A DNA stretch of 64,000 nucleotides from Phascolarctos cinereus. Its lineage: Eukaryota > Chordata > Mammalia > Diprotodontia > Phascolarctidae. Positions 1-64,000 of the stretch are shown here, piece by piece. The notes below the pieces were generated by a model, which was not told the origin of the DNA, did no database searches, and was given only the letters and a program-made list of their open reading frames with translations. Where the stretch lies: the NCBI RefSeq assembly GCF_002099425.1, contig NW_018344274.1, positions 1,916,501 to 1,980,500 of the forward strand. Direction: 5' to 3'. Both the position numbers and the translations under genes were made by a program. The stretch's first letter is position 1, and every line of letters begins with the position of its first letter.

Positions 1-695
1 TGAGAGTTGAATATACTGGAGAATCCCAACAGCCTTCTTTCATATGCATAGAATGGTGATGGACTTGGGGTGGTGGTATCTCCTGGCCACTTGAGTCCAA
101 TCCTCAAACTGTCTGGAGATGATTACATGAGCTGTCTAGACCATGTTAGTTTATCTTTGCTGTCTAGTACTTGAGTTGACCAACATGGGTTGTAGGTGTA
201 AGAGGGGAAAAGAGGGAGAGATAGCTGATGATATTTGAATGGATCGATACATGGATTCTGATTCAGCAAGGACTACCCTCCTCAACTTCCTAATTTGTTT
301 ACTATTCAAAAGTTGCAGGTATATTCATTCCAGATGGCAATATCCATTTGCCCTCCAAGAGCCGGGATAGTTACCTCAGCATGTCTTATGCATTTTATAG
401 GGAGGAGGGTCTTCTGAGAAGTGGCCTTAGCTTAGAATGTTACCACTTTGACAGTCTTATCCACCACTGATACCAACTTCAAAACTTCAATCATACCTTC
501 CCTTTAAGGTTTTTTTTTTTTTTAGAATTTCTTTTAACATCAAAGAAAACAGTTCTTACTTTACTGTTATTTGGGAGGAAGGTTAGAGGACTTCTCATAT
601 ATCCGTATATAGCTATATTTGTTCCATTGCTATTCCTGGAGACCATCTCTTAAGTTTCTAACCTACCTCTTTCTCAAAGCTACCTGAAATAATCT
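1..695. other. Intronic sequence, nothing recognised
   Basis: AT-rich intron upstream of the first exon in view. I see no coding exon and no repeat I can name, apart from a short poly-T at about 511-523. Confidence 0.5.
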
Positions 696-997
696 TTTTA
701 ATAATGACTTCTGATTATGTCAAATGACTGCACTCAGATAACCCCTCTCTCATCCATCATAAGTTGCCTGGAAACCTTCAGTGATCCTCTATTGCTAGTA
801 GGATAAAATAAAATGTTCTAGGTTGATATTTAAGACCCTGAATAATCTGACTCTAACCCATTTTCCTGGTTTATTTTATGTTACTTCCCTTCCAGACAAA
901 TCGGATTATTAGCTGTTCCCTGAACTTGTCTTTTTAGTCTTCCTGCATGCCTTTCAAGTCATTCATCCTCTAATTCCTGAAATGTACTCCTTCTTCA

Positions 998-1237
998 GGC
1001 AGCTAGGTGGCACAGTGAATAGAGTACCAGACCTGGAGTCAGAAAGATTCATCTTCCTGAGTTCAAATCTGGCCTCCAGACACTAGCATTGTGACTCTGG
1101 GCAAATCACTTAATCTTGTTTGCCTCCATTTCCTGATGTGTAAAATGAGCCAGAGAAGGAAATGGTAAACCACTCTAGTATTCTTTCCAAGAAAACCACA
1201 AATGGGGTCACAAAGAGTTAGATACAACTAAACAACA
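998..1237 (+). mobile_element. Marsupial tRNA-derived/CORE-type SINE, copy 1
   Basis: It starts GGCAGCTAGGTGGCACAGTG, contains the MIR-like core (GGGCAAATCACTTAATC, AAAATGAGC) and ends in the typical AAATGGGGTCAC, AGTTAGATACAACT and AACAACA tail. The family recurs at 1255, 4148, 10775 (minus), 42508 (minus) and 48475 (minus). Confidence 0.85.
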
Positions 1238-1254
1238 GGTTCAACTTTAACATA

Positions 1255-1507
1255 GGGGCAGCTAGATGGCTCAGTGGATAGCGCACTGGACTTCAAATCA
1301 AGAAGACTCATCTTCATGAGTTCAGCTCTGGCCTCAGCTACTTACTAGCTGTGTGATTGTGGGCAAGTCATTTAGCCTTGTTTCCTTCAGTTCCTCATCT
1401 TAAAATGAGCTGGGGAAGGAAATTGCAAACATTCTAGTATCTTAGCCAAGAAAATATCAAAATGGGGTCATGAAGAGTTGGACACGACTGAAACTATTGA
1501 ACAACAA
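1255..1507 (+). mobile_element. Marsupial CORE-type SINE, copy 2
   Basis: Full-length relative of the SINE at 998, from GGGGCAGCTAGATGGCTCAG to a GAACAACAA tail, including AATGGGGTCATGAAGAGTTG. Only 17 bases separate it from the first copy. Confidence 0.87.
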
Positions 1508-1966
1508 ACTCCTTCCTCATCTCTATATATTGAAATTTTCTTCTTTCAAGGCTCAGCTCAAGTGAACTTCTGTGATACCTTCCATTATGTGTTTCTTTTC
1601 ATCAAGGATGTCCCTTTCACCTCTGTTAAATTTACTCTGTGTAACACTTTATTTTTGTACACGTCACTCACTTCTATTGAATGACAAGCTTCTTGAGTTG
1701 GGGCAGGGGCTATATTATTTTTATATCATGATATCCCTAATTTCAGGACCAGTATTTTATATACATGCTTAATAAATACTTCTTCAATTGAACTGAATCA
1801 TGACACAGATATGATAAGCATATTTAATAACATTTTCAACGATAATTATTTACATTCTATTTATATATAGACACAATGCTGAAACATAGTAATCTCTTAA
1901 AATTTCCTGAAGCATGGTTTACTTCTTCAAGATTAATCCTCTCTAAGACTGTGTTTTGCTTTGCAG

Positions 1967-59975
<58,009 letters not shown>

Positions 59976-60610
59976 GTATTTGTCATTTCTTGTTTTTATC
60001 ACTCCTTGCAACCCCCTTGGAATATCTCTGATTAGTCAAAATTTAAGACTTCTCCCACCACCATTTGTACTTTTACAGTCACACATTTCTTTTACCTTGC
60101 ATCTAACAAAATGAGTTTTGCATGGAGATAGAAATAGAAAGAAATATAAGGGAACAAGGAAAAAATATTAAGTGCCTATATTTATTTTAATTTTCTGATC
60201 CATCTCATATTTTTGCGTCAAAGATAATTGTGAGTTTAAGACAGCATTAGATAATCTTGCATTTTTATTCAGAGGACTTTTCATCCAATCTTAGTAGATA
60301 TGCTAAATGCTTCCTATCAGCAGATCATTCTGTGATCTTTAACTGAAACAATGGTATCAGTGATTTAAAACTGATGAGCTTGGTTACCTGTGGTAGCAAT
60401 ATCTCAGTCATATATTTGCACTGCTAACAGCTGCGGAAGAAGTCTATGAATCTTGCAGAATGAAATCTTTTTAAAAGAATTTTACATTGCATCCTTTTAA
60501 AACCCCAGAAATATTACATGATCAGCTTTTGGATGAAGACTTTAGAAATATTTCTTTGAACCTAAAGTCATGCTGTGAAACCTATTTTTAAAAATATAAA
60601 TAGTGATGAC
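59976..60610. other. Intron 14 start, nothing recognised
   Basis: AT-rich sequence past the last exon in view. Confidence 0.4.
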
Positions 60611-60614
60611 ATAC

Positions 60615-60815
60615 ATTTAAAGAGCACTTAGAGGTTAGAAATATGTATAGCCTTGGTTAAGTTTCATATAGCTCAGCCTCTTTATTTGCAGATAAAGAAA
60701 GTGAGGCCAGGGAGGTTGATTGATTTGATTAAGGCCATACAGGTAATAAGTGGCATAGATAGGATGTGAACCCATGACTTCTAACTGAAAACCCAGTGCT
60801 TTATATGTTGAAGTG
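60615..60815 (-). mobile_element. MIR SINE
   Basis: CTCTTTATTTGCAGATAAAG, GATTAAGGCCATACAGGTAA and GTGAACCCATGACTTCTAAC. Confidence 0.72.
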
Positions 60816-61149
60816 AGGGAGGGCTATAATTTTGAGATCTATATGTCTGCTGGTTCTGAAAAATTCAGGCACTAAGAGAATGTTGAATTAATACCACAAG
60901 AAAAAAATGCTTTCATTCAAAGTGGTAGTAATTCCAAGTTGATGGATCACTATTCTTAGTGACCATTGTGAGTTTTTGACAAATGAATAACAAAGCTGAC
61001 TACTTTCTGAATGTAATGTGACTGATTGTTATTTTTTTTAACCAAAAGTTGACTTAAAAAAGACTGGTTTGAAGCTATAGGATGAACTTTTTCCTAAGGC
61101 CATAGAACACTATGTGGATGAAAATACATCATCTAAGATTAATTCAATA

Positions 61150-61290
61150 TGGTTCAGTGGAAACAATTCTAGAATTGAAGTTAATGTCTTAGATTGTTAG
61201 TGTTGGTTTTGACAATTGCTACCTGTGTGACCTTGGACAATCAAGCCTCACTTTCCGCATGCACAACACGAAGGGACTGGACTAAAACAC
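61150..61290 (+). mobile_element. MIR SINE
   Basis: GACAATTGCTACCTGTGTGA, CCTTGGACAATCAAGCCTCA and CGAAGGGACTGGACTAAAA. Confidence 0.68.
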
Positions 61291-61294
61291 AGAT

Positions 61295-61960
61295 ACCCTT
61301 TCAAACTTTCTTCTGCCCGTCCTCTAACTGCTCCTATTACATAAATATATGTTTCTATCTTTGGTGATGGAAAATATTTAGTGGTAAGAAGTCCTTAGGT
61401 TTCTTCCTTTGATGTCCTGCTCTCCTTATTACACATAATAAAAGCATCCTCCTCACTCCCTCCCCTTTTTCTTTGTATATTTGTCCTAAGCAGTTCCTGG
61501 CCATACTCAGTTCTTCTTAAAACAACCTCAGGTTAAAGTTCCTTTGCAAATGTGTAATTGCAATATTGTATGTTGCTTAAATTTTGGTATATATCAAATT
61601 CTCTTTTTTATTCATCTTATGATAAAACTGCCTTATATCTGATACACTTCTCATCTCACTTGGTATTTCTAATCAAAGTGTAATGAAACAAAATTATTTT
61701 GTTATGTCTTTCAAGTCCTCTTACCATGTGCATGGGAGACGTCTTGATGGAGTATATAGCATTTTAAGTGGAGTTTTGCTCCACAAAATCAAATGCTATT
61801 TTTATGACCAAGTAAGAAAAATAACGGTGTCTTTTGTTCCCTGTACCCTTTAGTTAGTTGCTCAACTTTAAAGATGTTTTCTGCTAGACATGTTATCCAT
61901 AAAAGCTTTCTAGTTCTCTGATCATCCTTTCATCAAGGATATCTTCAATAATTATGTAGA
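61295..61960. other. Intron 14 sequence, nothing recognised
   Basis: AT-rich. No named repeat or exon. Confidence 0.4.
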
Positions 61961-61964
61961 TCAG

Positions 61965-62172
61965 TGGTCTCAAAATCAAATAGAAACTGAGGCCACTAAA
62001 TCACACATAAGGATCCCTGTGGGGCTGCATTTTGAGTTAAAAACAACATATTAGCATTATCTATATTACATATGTTTTTAATTTGGTGAAATATTTCCCA
62101 ATTATGGTTTAATCTGGTTCAGGCTGCACTTAGAAGTGCTGCAGGAGGGCTGCATGTTTGACACCTCTGGTG
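61965..62172. mobile_element. hAT-type MITE (GGTGTCA family)
   Basis: CAGTGGTCTCAAAATCAAAT, AAGGATCCCTGTGGGGCTGC, GAAATATTTCCCAATTATGG and an ATGTTTGACACCTCTGG end. It is about 208 bp with imperfect inverted termini. Confidence 0.75.
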
Positions 62173-62489
62173 TAGATTATTCCCATAAATATTTTTGTAG
62201 AGATGGGAACATATACATATGGATCAGAAGTTATTGATATCTAGGCAATTGCTATTTTATATTGTTAATAATGTTTATTTTTTCTCTGAGTATTCACAAT
62301 GTCTTGTCCTTACCAAGGCCACCCAACACTTCTACATGTGTCCTTTTGCCTCCTCTAACAGATTGCAACTTTAATCATCTCTTCTCTCTCTCAAGTTTCC
62401 AACCTATCTCTTCTTACTGGTTCTTTCCCTGTTGCTTTTGCACAAGTCAAAGTATCATAGAACCTTAAAAATACAAAGAAGCATTTTCA

Positions 62490-63420
62490 TTTGATTCTAC
62501 CGTTTCCTCAAGCTATCATCCTATATATCTTGTATTCTCAGCCAAATACCTTGAAAAGTCTGTTTAGGCTTGCTGCCTCCACTTCTCCTCTCATTTTCAA
62601 CCCCTCTACCATCTGATTTCTGATGTTATCATTAAGCTTTCTTCAAAGTTACAGATAATATTTTAATTGCAAGTCCTATGGTCTTTTCAATCATTCTTCT
62701 CCAGTTATCTGCTTCATTTGACAATAGTGATCATCATGTCCTCCTGGATAGTCTGTCCTTTGTGGGCTTTCATGGAAGCAAGTAGATGGAAGAGTGAATA
62801 GAGCTCTGGATCTGGAGTGAGGAAGACCTGAATTCAAATCCAGCCTGAGACATTTCTGTGACTTTGTCCAAGTCGTTTAACCTCTGTCTCCCTCAATTTT
62901 CTCATTTGTAAAATGGGAATAGTAATAGCACCTGCCTTGCAGCATTATTGTGAAGATAAAATGAGATCATATTTGTTTTTCTAACCTTAAAGCATTATAT
63001 AAACACTAGCTATTATTGTTTCATGACATTACTCTCTTGGTTTTCATTCTACTTGTCTATATGGCCCCTGGCAAGTCTCCCTTGCCGGTTCATACAGATC
63101 ATGCTTTTTAATTGAGGGTGTTCCTAAGTTTCTGTCCTAGGTTCTCTACTCTTCTCCATCTATGTTCTCCCTCTTGTTGACCTTATCATCTCCGATGTAT
63201 TTAGTTATAGCCTCTATGCTGATAACTCCCCTATCCATAATTCCCATAATCCATATCCATAACCCCAGACTCTCTCCTTAGCTTTATTCCCATACTACCA
63301 ATTACCTGTTGGAAATTTCAAAATGGATGTCTTGAAGATACATCAATATCACCATGTCCAAAACAGAACTAATTTCCTTCCCCTTCCCCAAACCACCTCT
63401 CTACTACACATTTGGGCTGT
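62490..63420 (+). mobile_element. L2 LINE RT region split by a SINE
   Basis: The left part has GCCTCCACTTCTCCTCTCAT, CAATAGTGATCATCATGTCC and CTCCTGGATAGTCTGTCC. The right part (63026-63420) has ACTCTCTTGGTTTTCATTCT, CTATGCTGATAACTCCC and CACCATGTCCAAAACAGAAC. Both are successive parts of L2 ORF2, with stops throughout. Confidence 0.8.
62775..63018 (+). mobile_element. CORE-type SINE with 7-bp target-site duplication, nested in L2
   Basis: AAGCAAGTAGATGGAAGAGT, GAATTCAAATCCAGCCTGAG, TTCTCATTTGTAAAATGGG and AGCATTATATAAACACTAGC. It is flanked by TTTCATG at 62768-62774 and 63019-63025. Confidence 0.85.
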
Positions 63421-63570
63421 GTGACCTTGGGCAAATTTTCTAACCTTTCAGTGACTCATGTAAATTTGTAAGATTACAAATTGCATATCAGAAATACAAA
63501 TGGCATTGGTAATCACTTACTGGGAACTCCCTATGCAAATAAAATCACAGGCTTGGTATAAAAAAAGATT
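63410..63570 (+). mobile_element. Marsupial SINE fragment
   Basis: GGGCTGTGTGACCTTGGGCA, AAATGGCATTGGTAATCACT, TGGGAACTCCCTATGCAAAT and an A-run. The end resembles the SINE at 19130. Confidence 0.7.
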
Positions 63571-63893
63571 TACTCCATTTCTTTTTTATGATTGTGTCTA
63601 GTGTTCACTGTATCCAATCACTATGTCTATGTTCTAAATCTTCTATAAGAAAATATTAACAACAAAAGCTTCAGGCTTTGGTGATATAAGCCTTTGGCTT
63701 CTTTTTTTTACTCTTGACCCATATTTTCTACAGTATTTTTTATGTTCTTTTCTATATCCACCTTTACAGTGTAGTCAGTGGATGACAGAAGAAAATTTCA
63801 ATTGAATGAACCATGCACAAAAAGGTGTGCCATTCACAAAGATAAGCTTAACTTAGAATAGGGGTACTCCTTTCCCCCACAGGGCTTAGAGCA

Positions 63894-64000
63894 GGGATTC
63901 TTAAAATTGAGCCTTTCCTTCAGTTATGACCAAAAAACCCCAAACATTATTCTGAGAATGGGTTCATGAGGCTCTTTAGACTGCCAAAAGGGCCCATGAC
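63894..64000 (+). mobile_element. hAT-Charlie-type MITE, cut by the window end
   Basis: AGCAGGGATTCTTAAAATTG, AACATTATTCTGAGAATGGG and GACTGCCAAAAGGGCCCATG. The right terminus lies beyond 64000. A left-end fragment of the same kind sits at 14484. Confidence 0.7.

Larger units (their letters stand above)
700..1800 (+). mobile_element. L2 LINE 3' end, split by two SINEs
   Basis: The flanks 700-997 and 1508-1800 read as successive parts of an L2 3' region. The right part ends in the typical L2 terminus (GACAAGCTTCTTGAG, then CTTAATAAATACTT and a GAACTGAA tail). Two plus-strand SINEs sit between them. Near-identical 10-bp direct repeats (ACTCCTTCTT at 986-995, ACTCCTTCCT at 1508-1517) flank the SINE block. 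Confidence 0.75.

Noticed and set aside
998-1507. tRNA-like A/B box words considered as tRNA genes
   Set aside because: They are the heads of tRNA-derived SINEs. The sequences do not form a whole tRNA, and the SINE core and tail follow.

Overview
The window is a stretch of mammalian nuclear DNA, almost certainly from a marsupial. It is AT-rich and CpG-poor, and it is packed with MIR and L2 fossils. It also carries SINE, RTE-type, L1 and hAT-MITE families whose sequences match my memory of marsupial genomes, such as the SINE whose 5' end reads GGCAGCTAGGTGG. I cannot name the species from sequence alone.

One host gene fills the window. Fourteen plus-strand exons between 1967 and 59975 have AG/GT borders and consistent phases, and together they give an uninterrupted 823-codon reading frame. 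The peptide is recognisable as the middle-to-C-terminal part of ABCA13, a giant ABC-A lipid-transporter-family protein. Exons 1-4 encode the end of the first extracellular domain. Exons 5-8 encode the membrane helices of the first transmembrane domain. Exons 9-14 encode the linker, the first nucleotide-binding domain (NBD1) and its regulatory tail. NBD1 has an intact Walker A, Q-loop, signature, Walker B and switch histidine. The gene starts upstream of the window and continues beyond it; transmembrane domain 2 and NBD2 are not here.

The rest is intron. The largest introns lie between exons 4 and 5 (about 9.7 kb), 11 and 12 (about 9.6 kb), 12 and 13 (about 7.4 kb) and 8 and 9 (about 7.2 kb). 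They hold: a minus-strand GAPDH processed pseudogene (about 9430-10140); two 5'-region L1 fragments in opposite orientation (about 14690-15960 and 47990-49140); an L1 3' end (about 42960-44320); many L2 copies; hAT-type MITEs; a probable solo LTR (about 40640-41301); a LINE-like insertion with 13-bp direct repeats (39475-40015); and long CT/GA simple repeats. Several insertions are nested, and target-site duplications can be read for some of them.

I found no second protein-coding gene, no RNA gene, no CRISPR array and no new biological system. The points most worth a second look are complementary CT and GA tracts on either side of the in-frame exon 8, a CpG-rich unclassified segment next to exon 11 with a partial copy 1.6 kb away, the GAPDH pseudogene, and the nested insertions that give relative ages.
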